From NCBI RefSeq assembly GCF_000299415.1, contig NZ_AMPG01000004.1, positions 124,001 to 188,000 on the forward strand: a DNA stretch of 64,000 bases. Direction: 5' to 3'. Under the pieces are notes generated by a model that did no database searches, had not been told where the DNA came from, and saw only the letters and a program-made list of their open reading frames with translations. The position numbers and the translations under genes were made by a program. This document shows, piece after piece, positions 37,613 through 46,175 of the stretch (positions are counted from its first letter, which is position 1; the number at the start of each line of letters is the position of its first letter). Origin of the DNA: Candidatus Microthrix parvicella Bio17-1. GTDB lineage: Bacteria; Actinomycetota; Acidimicrobiia; Acidimicrobiales; Microtrichaceae.

Positions 37613-38232
37613 CACCGCCCGGGCGCACCATGGCGACCGTTGGCGTACTGGCGCTGCAGGGCGCCGCGCGGGCCCACCGCCGGATGCTTGAGCACCTTGG
37701 TGTTTCAGTCAGAGAGGTTCGGCGTCCGGCGCACCTGGACGACGTCGAGGCCTTGGTGATTCCGGGCGGAGAGTCGACGACCATCTCGTTGCTGCTCGAT
37801 CGCAGCGGACTGCGTCACCCGCTGGTCGAGCGACTGTCCGGCGGCATGGCCGTGCTGGGCACGTGCGCGGGCGCCATCCTGTTGGCCTCGGACGTGCGCG
37901 ATGGACGCGACGATCGGCCCGGACTTGACGTCTTGGACATGACGGTGCGCCGCAACGGGTTTGGCCGCCAGTTGGCCAGTTTCGAGGCGGACCTCAGCCT
38001 CGAGTTGGACCCCCCGCTGGGCGGATCGAGCCGCGCGGTCTTTATCAGGGCACCCCGAATCGAACGTGTGGGCCCCGGCATCGAGGTGGTGGCGCGCTAC
38101 GGGGGCGAGCCGGTTGCCGTGGCCGCCGGGGGCGTGTGGGCCACCACGTTTCACCCGGAGTTGACCGACGATCTTCGCCTTCATCGGGCGTGGCTGGAGT
38201 CGACGAACCCCGAGGCACGTAAGCTCGCCTGA
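37609..38232 (+). CDS. pdxT: pyridoxal 5'-phosphate synthase glutaminase subunit
   Basis: 207 residues from GTG at 37609, which overlaps the pdxS stop as GTGA; an ATG at 37630 gives a 7-residue shorter form with the usual [11 protein letters not shown] beginning and is equally possible. The class-I-like glutaminase triad is visible: C86 in [11 protein letters not shown], then H182 and E184 in [19 protein letters not shown] is the conserved glycine-rich loop. It splits glutamine and channels ammonia to PdxS. Usual family length is about 190-200. Confidence 0.95.
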   Translation: MTPPGRTMATVGVLALQGAARAHRRMLEHLGVSVREVRRPAHLDDVEALVIPGGESTTISLLLDRSGLRHPLVERLSGGMAVLGTCAGAILLASDVRDGRDDRPGLDVLDMTVRRNGFGRQLASFEADLSLELDPPLGGSSRAVFIRAPRIERVGPGIEVVARYGGEPVAVAAGGVWATTFHPELTDDLRLHRAWLESTNPEARKLA

Positions 38233-38259
38233 CCACCTCTGAACGATGGGATACCTCCT

Positions 38260-39012
38260 ATGTCGGGTCACTCCAAATGGGCGACCATCAAGCACAAGAA
38301 GGGCGCTGCGGATGCGAAGCGCGGCAAGCTCTTCGCCAAGCTCATTCGCCAGCTCGAAATCGCCGCCCGCTCGGGCGGCGGCGATCTGGACGCCAACCCC
38401 ACGCTGCGCAGCATGTACCAGAAGGCTCGCAGCGCCTCGGTGCCCGTCGACACGATCGAGCGGGCGATCAAGCGGGGCACCGGCGAACTGGACGGCGTCA
38501 CCTACGAGGAGGTCACCTACGAGGGATACGGTCCCCACGGCGTGGCCATCTTTGTTGACGGCTCGACCGACAACCGCAACCGGACCGGCGCCGAGATTCG
38601 TTCGATCTTCTCCAAGGCCGGCGGCTCGTTGGCCGAGCCCGGCGCAGTGGCCTGGCAGTTCGAACGCAGGGGGTGGATTCAGGTTTCCTCCGACATCGAG
38701 GAGGACGACCTGATGATGACCGCGATCGAGGCCGGGGCCGACGACGTCGTTGCGGGCGATGGAGCCTGGGTGGTGACCACCGATCCTCACGAGTTGATGG
38801 CGGTGCGAGATGCCCTGGAGGAGGCCGGCGTCACGGCGAGTTCGGCCGAGCTGACGATGATTCCGGTGAACACCGTCGAATTGGGCACGGTGGGCGAGGC
38901 TCGTGGCGTCCTGGCACTCATCGAGGCGCTCGAGGACCACGACGACGTGGCCGACACCTACGCCAACGTGGACGTACCCGACGACGTGGCCGAGGCGCTC
39001 GCCGCCGAGTGA
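38260..39012 (+). CDS. yebC: YebC/PmpR-type DNA-binding regulator or translation factor
   Basis: 250 residues with the near-invariant YebC start SGHSKWATIKHKKGAADAKRGKLFAKLIRQ and the motif YEEVTYEGYGPHGVAIFV. The three-domain arrangement is complete, with an acidic C-terminus. Family members were described as transcriptional regulators (PmpR), and some are now known to relieve ribosome stalling at proline stretches; I cannot tell which applies. ATG at 38260 lies 27 bases after pdxT. The last 55 bases overlap, tail to tail, the end of a leftward membrane-protein gene. yebC is often next to ruvC in bacteria; here ruvCAB is 5 kb downstream. Confidence 0.95.
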   Translation: MSGHSKWATIKHKKGAADAKRGKLFAKLIRQLEIAARSGGGDLDANPTLRSMYQKARSASVPVDTIERAIKRGTGELDGVTYEEVTYEGYGPHGVAIFVDGSTDNRNRTGAEIRSIFSKAGGSLAEPGAVAWQFERRGWIQVSSDIEEDDLMMTAIEAGADDVVAGDGAWVVTTDPHELMAVRDALEEAGVTASSAELTMIPVNTVELGTVGEARGVLALIEALEDHDDVADTYANVDVPDDVAEALAAE

Positions 39013-39632
39013 CCCGCAGCTTCGCTGGGGCCCGGTCCGGCCTGGTTGAGCGATTGCCGGTCGGTCATGGGCGTGATGGTGCCGCCGTCGACCGTTGGGT
39101 TGTCGTCGACGAGGCGGAAGGTGACCTGCAGCTGGGCGTCAGGGCGTTGCAACGCCTGACGAAGCCGGGCCCGGGGCCCGTCGTCGATTTCGTCGAGCAG
39201 CGCATCCATCCTGCAGGCGGTTGAGACGGAGAGGCGGAGTTCGATGGTGGGAGGGTTGGCCGCCACCACGGTTGCCGCGGCCGACCGCACCCACCTGAGC
39301 GTCTGGACGTCGCTTTCGAGCGCCCGTCCAATCGAACGCGACGTGACGGTGACCGGCGCGTCTGCTGGGCCCTCCGGCACACCCAGTACCGTGATCAGGT
39401 GGCGGGTTCCCCGGAGGCGGCGAACCAACCAGGCCGCGCCGCAGACCACCACGATCACGCCCGTCGCGGCGACCGCCCAGGGAAACCAGGGCCGGCCGAC
39501 CCATCCGGCCAATGGCCGGCCCACCACCGTCCTCGACGCGGGAACAACCAGCCGTGCGCCAACCAACAGCGCGCCCGTCGCCATGAATGCGGCGGCAAAC
39601 ACGTTCAGCCACCACCGGTCCCACCTGATCAT
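38958..39632 (-). CDS. membrane protein of the Asp23 operon (AmaP-like)
   Basis: 224 residues with two membrane helices (about 10-30 and 50-70), followed by a cytosolic alpha/beta domain (about 85-180) resembling the C-terminal domain of alkaline-shock membrane anchor proteins AmaP. A Ser/Ala-rich tail runs antisense into yebC for 55 bases. ATG at 39632 overlaps the stop of the neighbouring membrane protein (ATGA). It is last in a five-gene operon with two Asp23/Gls24-like genes, so anchoring of Asp23 proteins to the membrane is the likely job. The assignment rests on topology and context more than on clear motifs. Confidence 0.6.
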   Translation of the reverse strand: MIRWDRWWLNVFAAAFMATGALLVGARLVVPASRTVVGRPLAGWVGRPWFPWAVAATGVIVVVCGAAWLVRRLRGTRHLITVLGVPEGPADAPVTVTSRSIGRALESDVQTLRWVRSAAATVVAANPPTIELRLSVSTACRMDALLDEIDDGPRARLRQALQRPDAQLQVTFRLVDDNPTVDGGTITPMTDRQSLNQAGPGPSEAAGHSAASASATSSGTSTLA

Positions 39633-40174
39633 GGGGCCCTCCTGGACCGCACCACCGTCATGCCGCGCGGCGGCTCAACGCCCAACCGGTCGAGGGCGGC
39701 GCCCAGCTGCTGGCGGACCACCTCGATCGTGTCGTCGGTCGGGTCAACGCGACATCGCAGCGTGACCCGCAGACGGCCTCCTCTGGTCCAGCGGGCACGG
39801 GCTGAGGCCACCGCGGGCACGGACTCCGCAGCAGCGATCACCGCGCGCTGAACGTCCACGATGTCGACCCGGGCCCAGGTGGGGCGGTCGTTGCCACCGA
39901 CCGCAAGCGTCCGCCTGTGCCTGGGCGCTGTGCCCAGGACGCCCAGCAGCAGCCCCACGGCGACGAACCCGACGCCGGCAGCTCTCACCCACCCGTCGCC
40001 GACGCGTAGGTCGGCCAGCCGAGCGGAGGTGCGGCGCCATGGCAGTAACACGGGATCCAGCTCGAGGAGGTGGGCCGAGGCCTCGATCACCGCCACCGTT
40101 CCCGCCATGAGCATCAGGAGACCCAACAGTGCCGCCGCAGCCTGTGCAAGCGTGCGTCGGCGGTTGCCGGTCAT
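39629..40174 (-). CDS. membrane protein of the Asp23 operon (DUF6286/AmaP-like)
   Basis: 181 residues: basic N-terminus (GNRRRTL), a membrane helix at about 12-32, a short external loop, a second helix at about 64-82, then a cytosolic domain with a helix-strand pattern (VDIVDVQRAVIAAAESVPAVASARAR ...), like the small domain shared with Asp23-associated membrane proteins. It resembles its downstream neighbour in layout, suggesting duplication and divergence. Both ends overlap neighbours by 4 bases (ATGA), so expression is tightly coupled. The function is inferred only from the operon. Confidence 0.6.
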   Translation of the reverse strand: MTGNRRRTLAQAAAALLGLLMLMAGTVAVIEASAHLLELDPVLLPWRRTSARLADLRVGDGWVRAAGVGFVAVGLLLGVLGTAPRHRRTLAVGGNDRPTWARVDIVDVQRAVIAAAESVPAVASARARWTRGGRLRVTLRCRVDPTDDTIEVVRQQLGAALDRLGVEPPRGMTVVRSRRAP

Positions 40175-40560
40175 GGGGTCCCCTCCAGCGGATCCGTCCG
40201 CACGGGCAGCGATCCCAGTTGCACCACGATGGTCTCCGGATCCCAAGTCGTGCCCAGCGAAGCGTTCAGCCCCTCGCTGACCTCGCGGCGCACCCGAACG
40301 ACCAGGTCGGCCAACGGGGTACCCCACCACGCATCGACGGTCAGTTCGATCCTGGCCTCGTCGCGGGCGCGGGTCACCGTGGCGCGCGTCGGGTGGACGT
40401 TGCCTCGACCCAGCTGCCAACGCCGCCGGGACCGCTCGTCCGCGGCGACACCGTCGACGCCACGGGCCAGCTCGGCCGCCAGCTTTGCGACCGCATCGAA
40501 GGACACGTCGAGGTGGCCGGGAACCCGACCCGGCAGCTGCAAACGCACGACGTCCGCCAT
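40171..40560 (-). CDS. short Asp23/Gls24-like protein
   Basis: 129 residues. The pattern VDGVAADERSRRRWQLGRG ... RIELTVDAWWGTPLADLVVRVRREVSEGLNASLG has the strand-strand-helix order of the Asp23/Gls24 domain in a shortened form. There is no signal peptide. ATG at 40560 lies 4 bases after the stop of the J-domain gene. The stop overlaps the next start. Similar small proteins sit between Asp23 genes and membrane anchors in other actinobacteria. Family assignment is moderate. Confidence 0.6.
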   Translation of the reverse strand: MADVVRLQLPGRVPGHLDVSFDAVAKLAAELARGVDGVAADERSRRRWQLGRGNVHPTRATVTRARDEARIELTVDAWWGTPLADLVVRVRREVSEGLNASLGTTWDPETIVVQLGSLPVRTDPLEGTP

Positions 40561-40564
40561 GGTC

Positions 40565-40879
40565 CTAGTCGACCCTTGAGGGCGGCGGCTGAAGCGACGG
40601 AATGATACGGGCGAACAGGCTTCTGACGCGACGACGCATGATCCGGCGGCGCGACGGCACCCCCCGCGTCCTGACCCGTGACGTTGCGTCGCGCCGGAGT
40701 TGCTCCCGGGCGGCCATCCCGCGACGAAAGACCTCCGGGTCGCCGCCGCGGTCGGGGTGATGTCGTTTGGCGAACGACCGCCATGCCGCATCGACCTCCT
40801 CGGCGGAGGCGTCGGGGTTGACCCCCAGCAAGCGTTCGGCCCCCAAACCGATGCCCGGACCGGCGGTCTCTGGCCCCAC
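40565..40879 (-). CDS. small J-domain (DnaJ-like) protein
   Basis: 104 residues. Residues about 14-60 form a J domain: AERLLGVNPDASAEEVDAAWR, then FAKRHHPDRGGDPEVF with the HPD tripeptide that stimulates Hsp70 ATPase. The rest is a strongly basic helix (RRRIMRRRVRSLFARII) with alternating hydrophobic residues, which could bind membrane or nucleic acid, and a Pro-rich end. There is no Gly/Phe region or zinc finger, so it is a J-only (type III) co-chaperone. GTG at 40879 lies 5 bases after the stop of the first Asp23 gene. A J-protein inside an Asp23 operon is unusual. Confidence 0.75.
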   Translation of the reverse strand: MGPETAGPGIGLGAERLLGVNPDASAEEVDAAWRSFAKRHHPDRGGDPEVFRRGMAAREQLRRDATSRVRTRGVPSRRRIMRRRVRSLFARIIPSLQPPPSRVD

Positions 40880-40884
40880 GCGGG

Positions 40885-41460
40885 CTACTGCACCCGCTGT
40901 TGGCGGCCCGACGACGCACCGGGAACCGAGGGGGTTCCGGCCGATTTCGTCGGCACGTTCACGTCGGTGACCGCAATGTTGACCTCCACCATCTCCAGGC
41001 CGGTCATCTGCTGCACCCGGCGGATGACGTTGTCCCGCACGGCCTGGGCCACGTCTTGAATCGCCATGCCGTACTCGGTGACGATGCTGAGGTCGGCTGC
41101 GGCCTGGGTGCTCCCAACCTCGACGGACACGCCTTCGGTGACGCTGGAGGAGCCGCCGGGCAGGAGGTCCTTGACCGAGCCCATCGCCCGTCCGGCCCCC
41201 GAACCCATCGAGTGAATGCCCGCCACCTCGCGGGTGGCGATGCCAACGATCTTGGCAACGACGCCCTCGGCGATGGTGGTGGTGCCCTTGTCGGTGTGCA
41301 GGGCCGACTCGGCCCTCACCGCGATGGTGGTCGACGTGGCCTCAAGGCCGGCGACAGCACCGCCCTCGCCATCGTTGGATCCTCCATCGGCGGCAACTCC
41401 CGAGTCGGCCTCGATGCCGGAGGTGGTCGTAGTCGGCCCTGCGGGCGCTGTATCGCTCAT
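40885..41460 (-). CDS. Asp23/Gls24 family envelope stress response protein
   Basis: 191 residues. The N-terminal about 55 residues are a low-complexity Thr/Gly/Asp/Ala stretch. The Asp23 domain follows: GTTTIAEGVVAKIVGIATREVAGI, then VTEGVSVEVGSTQAAADLSIVTEYGMAIQDVAQAVRDNVIRRVQQMTGLEMVEVNIAVTDV split across the usual strands. These proteins form a membrane-associated network under alkaline or cell-wall stress in Gram-positives. ATG at 41460 has CTGGAG 6 bases upstream. It heads a five-gene leftward operon; minus-strand TAGATT at 41501-41506 is a candidate -10. Confidence 0.85.
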   Translation of the reverse strand: MSDTAPAGPTTTTSGIEADSGVAADGGSNDGEGGAVAGLEATSTTIAVRAESALHTDKGTTTIAEGVVAKIVGIATREVAGIHSMGSGAGRAMGSVKDLLPGGSSSVTEGVSVEVGSTQAAADLSIVTEYGMAIQDVAQAVRDNVIRRVQQMTGLEMVEVNIAVTDVNVPTKSAGTPSVPGASSGRQQRVQ

Positions 41461-41606
41461 GTTCTGCTCCAGAAAGGTAGATGGATACACCGAAGAGCAG
41501 CAATCTATCCGGAAGGCCCGGGGTGCGAAGGGGAGGGTCCATGGGGCGACGGCGCCCCGCCGATACGGTGAGCACGGACAGGTGGAGTTGGGAACGGGGA
41601 ACGACC

Positions 41607-43829
41607 GTGGCATGGCGTCAAAACAACATCGCTGCAGGCCGCAGCCACCTGCTGGTGGTGTGGACCGCCGTGTTGGCACTTGTACTGGTCGGGGCCTCGT
41701 GTGCCGGTTCGGACCGTGCCGCCGAAGCAGGCTCGCGCGGTGACGACGCATCGACCACCGTCGCCCCCCGGCTGTCCACGAGCGAGTTGCAGACGTTGTC
41801 GCGGGTGGACGATGAGGGCGCCGGATGTGATCCGTTGGACACGACGAATTGCCTCCTGCCCTTTCCCTCCGACGCGTACACCACCTCCGATGATGCAGGC
41901 ACCAGTTCCACCTCGTCCGCCAAGGCAACGGGGCGCCGGGTGGCGCTGCCGGACGCCGGGATGCCTTCGAACGCCGACGGAACCCGCATCGACCCCACCG
42001 AGTGGAACCGCAACGACGGCTTCAGCCCCAACACGCCAATCCTGACCTATTTCCCCAATGTGGGGTTGGAGCGAAGCGGGGTTGCCACCGAGGGAACACT
42101 GGACCTTTCGATGGCGTCGGACAGCCCGAGCCTGCTCATCGACCTGACGACCGGCAACCAGATGCCCCACTGGGTGGAGGTGGACCAGCGCGCTGACGAT
42201 CCGGCCGAACGGCTAACCATCATGCGACCTGCCGTGTCGCTGCCCGAAGGTCACCACTTCGCGGTGGCCTACCGTGAGATCCTCGACGAACGAGGGCGGG
42301 CCATTCCGCCGTCGGCGGCTTTTCGAGCCATTCGTGATGGTCTGGATCTTTCAACGAGCGACGTGTCGTCGGCCACTCGAACCACCCTGGAGGCTCGGGC
42401 CGACCAGCTCAATCCCGTGCTGTCCGACCTCTCGGACCGGGGCGTTGACACCGGTTCCCTCATCGTGGCCTGGGACTTCACCGTGGCCAGTACCGCCAAC
42501 CTGTCCGGGCGGTTGTTGGCCATGCGTGACGCCACCCTCAACCACCTGAAATCGGACCCGGTTCGGGTCAAGGTGACCGGCACCGAGGAAAATCCAAAGA
42601 AGCTGCCGGAGGGGATCGGGCGAAAGGTGACCGGCACGTTCACGTTGCCGCTGTTCCTGGAGGGCAAGGGCGGGCCGGGCTCCTCGATGACCTATGACAA
42701 GTCGAAGTCGACGCCAAAGGCAACGGGCAAGGATTACTCGGCCGGATTCACCTGCATGCTCACCAACGCCCAGTTGGGCAAGAAGTTCGGTGGAAAGGCC
42801 CGAGCGGTGGTGTATGGGCACGGGCTCCTGGGCAGCCGGGACGAGGTGGCGGGCGACGACCTCGGGCGCAACGCAGCCTCCGGCAACCAGATGTACTGCG
42901 CCACCGACTGGCTTGGCATGAGCGCCGGCGACATTGCCTTTGCCACCAAGGCACTGGGTGATGTGTCGAAGTTTCCGGCCATGGCCGACCGCATGCAACA
43001 GGGGATCCTGGCCCAGTTGGTGTTGGCGCGCGCGCTGATCGATCCCAGGTCGTTCCCGCAACTGGCGCAGTTTCACGATGGCGGCGGAGGCGTCAGCTAT
43101 TTCACCGACGAGGTGTACTTCGACGGCAACAGCCAGGGCGGCATCATGGGCGGTGCCGCCACCGCGGTGGCGACCGATTGGACGCGGGCGACGCTGGGCG
43201 TGCCGGGCATGAACTATTCAACGCTGCTGCAGCGGTCCACCGACTGGAACACCTACGCGCAGATCATGGACCCGGCCTACCCCGATGCAGCCGACCGGCA
43301 ACTGGTGTTCGGCCTGTTGCAGATGCTGTGGGATCGCGGCGAGGCGGGCGGCTACGTGCAGCACCTCACCGATGACCCCTACCCGAAGACCCCCAAACAT
43401 CAGGTGATTTTCGAGGTGGCGTTCGGCGACCATCAGGTGGCACCCGTGACGGTCGAGAACATGGCTCGAACGCTGAAGATCCCCTACCACCAACCGGCGT
43501 TGGCCGAGGGCCGGGATCCCCGAAGCAAGCCGTTGTGGGCCCTCGACCCCATCGACGCATATCCGGCCACGGGGTCGGCGCTGTTCTACTGGGACTCGGG
43601 TGCGCTTGCCCCGCCGCTGGGCAACATCAACCCAACGCTGAGCGAGGAGTGGACCGCCGAGTGTGGCGCATTGGGCGAGGACGAGCGCGATGCCAAGCCC
43701 GCCTGCGCCGACCCGCATGAAGACCCACGCCGGGCCATCGGTTTTGTGCAGCAGAAGCAGGCGTTCTTCGAGACGGGCACCATCATCGATCCCTGCGGCG
43801 GCGAGCCCTGTACGGCCAAGTCGACCTGA
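41607..43829 (+). CDS. secreted lipoprotein with alpha/beta-hydrolase-like core
   Basis: 740 residues. The N-terminus is a lipoprotein signal: WRQNNIAAGRSH, hydrophobic VVWTAVLALVLV and lipobox VGASC. A Ser/Thr-rich linker follows. A conserved-looking stretch (CDPLDTTNCLLPFPSDAYTT; IDPTEWNRNDGFSPNTPIL) belongs to a family of large secreted proteins seen in environmental bacteria. A hydrolase-like part has VVYGHGLLGSRDE and a nucleophile elbow GNSQGG with S509. The exact substrate is unknown; lipase or depolymerase activity is possible. GTG at 41607 with GGGGA about 8 bases upstream gives a compact signal peptide; an ATG at 41541 would add 22 residues. It is divergent from the Asp23 operon (146-base gap) and upstream of a dyad-rich region before ruvC. 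Confidence 0.68.
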   Translation: MAWRQNNIAAGRSHLLVVWTAVLALVLVGASCAGSDRAAEAGSRGDDASTTVAPRLSTSELQTLSRVDDEGAGCDPLDTTNCLLPFPSDAYTTSDDAGTSSTSSAKATGRRVALPDAGMPSNADGTRIDPTEWNRNDGFSPNTPILTYFPNVGLERSGVATEGTLDLSMASDSPSLLIDLTTGNQMPHWVEVDQRADDPAERLTIMRPAVSLPEGHHFAVAYREILDERGRAIPPSAAFRAIRDGLDLSTSDVSSATRTTLEARADQLNPVLSDLSDRGVDTGSLIVAWDFTVASTANLSGRLLAMRDATLNHLKSDPVRVKVTGTEENPKKLPEGIGRKVTGTFTLPLFLEGKGGPGSSMTYDKSKSTPKATGKDYSAGFTCMLTNAQLGKKFGGKARAVVYGHGLLGSRDEVAGDDLGRNAASGNQMYCATDWLGMSAGDIAFATKALGDVSKFPAMADRMQQGILAQLVLARALIDPRSFPQLAQFHDGGGGVSYFTDEVYFDGNSQGGIMGGAATAVATDWTRATLGVPGMNYSTLLQRSTDWNTYAQIMDPAYPDAADRQLVFGLLQMLWDRGEAGGYVQHLTDDPYPKTPKHQVIFEVAFGDHQVAPVTVENMARTLKIPYHQPALAEGRDPRSKPLWALDPIDAYPATGSALFYWDSGALAPPLGNINPTLSEEWTAECGALGEDERDAKPACADPHEDPRRAIGFVQQKQAFFETGTIIDPCGGEPCTAKST

Positions 43830-43894
43830 CCCGGTGCGGGCCGCACCACCGCCCCGGCGTCCTCCCACGGCCAACCCCGGAACCCGCACCGGGT
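43829..43894. repeat. dyad-rich region with 12-bp perfect inverted repeat
   Basis: ACCCGGTGCGGG (43829-43840) and CCCGCACCGGGT (43883-43894) are perfect reverse complements 42 bases apart. Inside lies a smaller hairpin, GGTGC/GCACC around 43833-43847, and just after it the palindrome GGTGCGCACC (43892-43901). It sits between the lipoprotein stop and the ruvC promoter. A terminator or protein-binding site is possible. No T tract is present. Confidence 0.5.
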
Positions 43895-43943
43895 GCGCAC
43901 CGCCCCGGTGGTGACGGTCCCGCTGGACCTGTCCAACGGGTGG

Positions 43944-43949
43944 TAGGCT
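43944..43949 (+). promoter_or_regulatory. putative -10 box (TAGGCT) of ruvCAB
   Basis: TAGGCT ends 7 bases before the GTG at 43957. No ribosome site fits in between, so a leaderless ruvC mRNA is inferred. Confidence 0.5.
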
Positions 43950-43956
43950 CGTACGC

Positions 43957-44448
43957 GTGTTCGTTCTTGGGATTGATCCGGGGTTGTCCCGATGCGGGTA
44001 CTGCTGTTTGGACACCGATGGTCGGGCCCACACCACCATGGCCATCGGCGTGCTGACCACACCGCCGGACGCACCGGTGCCGCAGCGGTTGGCAGAACTG
44101 GCGAGCGACCTTCGGTCGCTATTCGACGAGCTTCAGCCCCAGGCCGTTGCGGTGGAACGGGTGCTCTTTCAGGTCAATGTGCGCACCGCCATCTCTGTCG
44201 GGCAGGCCAGCGGGCTGGTACTGGCCGAGGCGGCAGGCCGTGGCTGCGAGGTCGTCGAGTATTCGCCAAATCAGGTGAAGGGGGCGGTTGCCGGACACGG
44301 CGCCGCCGATAAAAACGAGGTGGCCACCATGGTGCAATGGCTGCTGGGCCTCAGCCGACCGCCTCATCCCGCCGACGCGGCCGACGCGGCCGCCATCGCG
44401 CTCTGCCACATCGCGATCAGCGGCACCACCGTCGGAGCCGCCCGATGA
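43957..44448 (+). CDS. ruvC: Holliday junction resolvase
   Basis: 163 residues, standard length. Catalytic acidic residues are D7 in LGIDPGLSRCGY, Glu in AVERVLF and the Asp residues in HPADAADAAAIA. The helix FQVNVRTAISVGQASGLVLAEA is the conserved structural core. It cuts Holliday junctions symmetrically during recombination repair with RuvAB. GTG at 43957 is used. The stop overlaps the ruvA start (ATGA). Confidence 0.96.
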   Translation: MFVLGIDPGLSRCGYCCLDTDGRAHTTMAIGVLTTPPDAPVPQRLAELASDLRSLFDELQPQAVAVERVLFQVNVRTAISVGQASGLVLAEAAGRGCEVVEYSPNQVKGAVAGHGAADKNEVATMVQWLLGLSRPPHPADAADAAAIALCHIAISGTTVGAAR

Positions 44449-45059
44449 TCGGTTCGTTGCGCGGCACATTGCTGGCCCGGCGTGGAGCCGAGTTCACCAT
44501 CGAGGTCGCCGGGGTCGGGTACCGCTGCGCGGCCTCACCGGGTTTAACGGGCGCAGCGGGGGAGGAGGGAGCCGAGCTGTTCTGCTGGATCCACCACCAC
44601 ATCCGCGAAGACGCCCAGACCCTGTACGCGTTCGCCACCGAGGACGAACGGCAGTTGTTCGAGGCGCTGATCGGCGCGCATGGGGTGGGGCCGGCGTTGG
44701 CCATGTCGATCCTCGGCGTTCACTCACCCATCGCGTTGGCGCGCGCCGTGGCGGCCGACGATGTGGCTGCGCTGTGTCTGGTGCCCGGGGTGGGAAAGAA
44801 GACGGCGGCACGACTGCTGGTGGAGCTGAAGAGCCGGCTGGACGTCGGCAGTTTCGACTCGTCGCCCATGGTTGATGGATCCGGCCCCGACGTCTCCGAT
44901 GCGGATTCGGTGTCCTCGGCGCGGGCCGACGTTCGCTCCGCCCTCGCGGAGTTGGGGTACTCGGCCGACGAGGCCAACCAGGCCATCGCCGCCCTGCCCG
45001 AGGGCGACAACTCCGGCGACCTTTTGCGTGCTGCGCTTGGGTTCCTGGCGGGGGGCTGA
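44445..45059 (+). CDS. ruvA: Holliday junction branch migration protein, DNA-binding subunit
   Basis: 204 residues. The N-terminal OB domain is IGSLRGTLL ... GVGYRCAAS. Two helix-hairpin-helix motifs follow ([15 protein letters not shown] and [17 protein letters not shown]). After an acidic Ser/Asp-rich linker comes domain III ([23 protein letters not shown]), which contacts RuvB. Tetramers hold the four-way junction. It is translationally coupled to ruvC and 2 bases ahead of ruvB. Confidence 0.96.
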   Translation: MIGSLRGTLLARRGAEFTIEVAGVGYRCAASPGLTGAAGEEGAELFCWIHHHIREDAQTLYAFATEDERQLFEALIGAHGVGPALAMSILGVHSPIALARAVAADDVAALCLVPGVGKKTAARLLVELKSRLDVGSFDSSPMVDGSGPDVSDADSVSSARADVRSALAELGYSADEANQAIAALPEGDNSGDLLRAALGFLAGG

Positions 45060-45061
45060 CC

Positions 45062-46156
45062 GTGGCCCGGGACGAATTGCTCGATCCGCACCTGGGCGCG
45101 CAGGACCCACCGGTGGACGCGCTCAACCCGACACCCGAGGAGCAGCCCACCGAGCCGGGCCTGCGGCCGCGCACGTTGGAGGAGTTCGTCGGACAGCGTG
45201 AGCTGAAGGAACGCCTGCGGATCATTCTGGAGGCGGCCCGGCGGCGCGGCGCGGCATCCGACCATCTGCTTTTTGCCGGGCCTCCGGGCCTGGGCAAGAC
45301 CACCTTGGCCGGCATCGTGGCCACCGAGGTGGGCTCCACCATGCAGGTCACCAGTGGCCCTGCGCTGGAACGCGCGGGCGACCTGGCGGCCATCCTGACC
45401 AAGATCGGCTCGGGCGACGTGTTGTTCATCGACGAGATCCACCGCCTGCCGAGGGCGGTGGAGGAGGTGCTGTACCCGGCGATCGAAGACTTCCAGCTCG
45501 ACATCGTGTTGGGTAAGGGCCCCGCCGCCAGGTCGATTCGTCTTGACCTGCCAGAGTTCACGCTGGTGGGCGCCACCACCCGTACCGGGCTGATCACCGG
45601 CCCGCTGCGTGATCGCTTCGGGCTGGTGGCCCGCCTCGACTATTACGAGCCCGCCGACCTCCAATCGATCGTGGAGCGCACGGCCACCATCATCGATGCT
45701 CCGCTGAGCACCGATGGTGCCCGGGAGATCGCACGGCGCTCGCGGGGCACGCCGCGCATTGCCAACCGGTTGTTGAGACGAGTGCAGGACTATGCCGACG
45801 TGGAGGCTGACGGCAACATCGATGCCGACGTTGCTCAGCGGGGGCTTGCGGTGTTCGGCATCGATGGCCTCGGTTTGGACAAGGTGGACCGTGCGATCCT
45901 CGATTCGATCGTCCGTCGCTTCGCCGGGGGTCCGGTCGGCCTGTCCACGCTGGCGATCGCCGTGGCCGAGCCCACCGAGACCGTCGAGGACGTGCACGAG
46001 CCGTTCCTGATTCAGCAGGGACTGCTCATGCGCACCCCGCGAGGACGGGTCGCCACGCCCGCAGCCTGGACCCATTTGGGCCTCACCCCACCGGAAGAGG
46101 CGCCGGGCCCGGCGTCGCTCTTTCGGAGGCAGGAATGGAACACCGACTCAGGCTGA
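45062..46156 (+). CDS. ruvB: Holliday junction branch migration ATPase
   Basis: 364 residues. Walker A is [13 protein letters not shown] and Walker [10 protein letters not shown]. Sensor 1 lies in VGATTRTG and the arginine-finger region in GPLRDRFG. The RuvB-specific C-terminal winged helix ends with [17 protein letters not shown]. An N-terminal extension of about 35 residues precedes the typical [12 protein letters not shown] start. Hexamers drive branch migration. GTG at 45062 lies 2 bases after ruvA, completing ruvCAB. Confidence 0.97.
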   Translation: MARDELLDPHLGAQDPPVDALNPTPEEQPTEPGLRPRTLEEFVGQRELKERLRIILEAARRRGAASDHLLFAGPPGLGKTTLAGIVATEVGSTMQVTSGPALERAGDLAAILTKIGSGDVLFIDEIHRLPRAVEEVLYPAIEDFQLDIVLGKGPAARSIRLDLPEFTLVGATTRTGLITGPLRDRFGLVARLDYYEPADLQSIVERTATIIDAPLSTDGAREIARRSRGTPRIANRLLRRVQDYADVEADGNIDADVAQRGLAVFGIDGLGLDKVDRAILDSIVRRFAGGPVGLSTLAIAVAEPTETVEDVHEPFLIQQGLLMRTPRGRVATPAAWTHLGLTPPEEAPGPASLFRRQEWNTDSG

Positions 46157-46175
46157 ACGGGGGCGCCGTAGTGAG

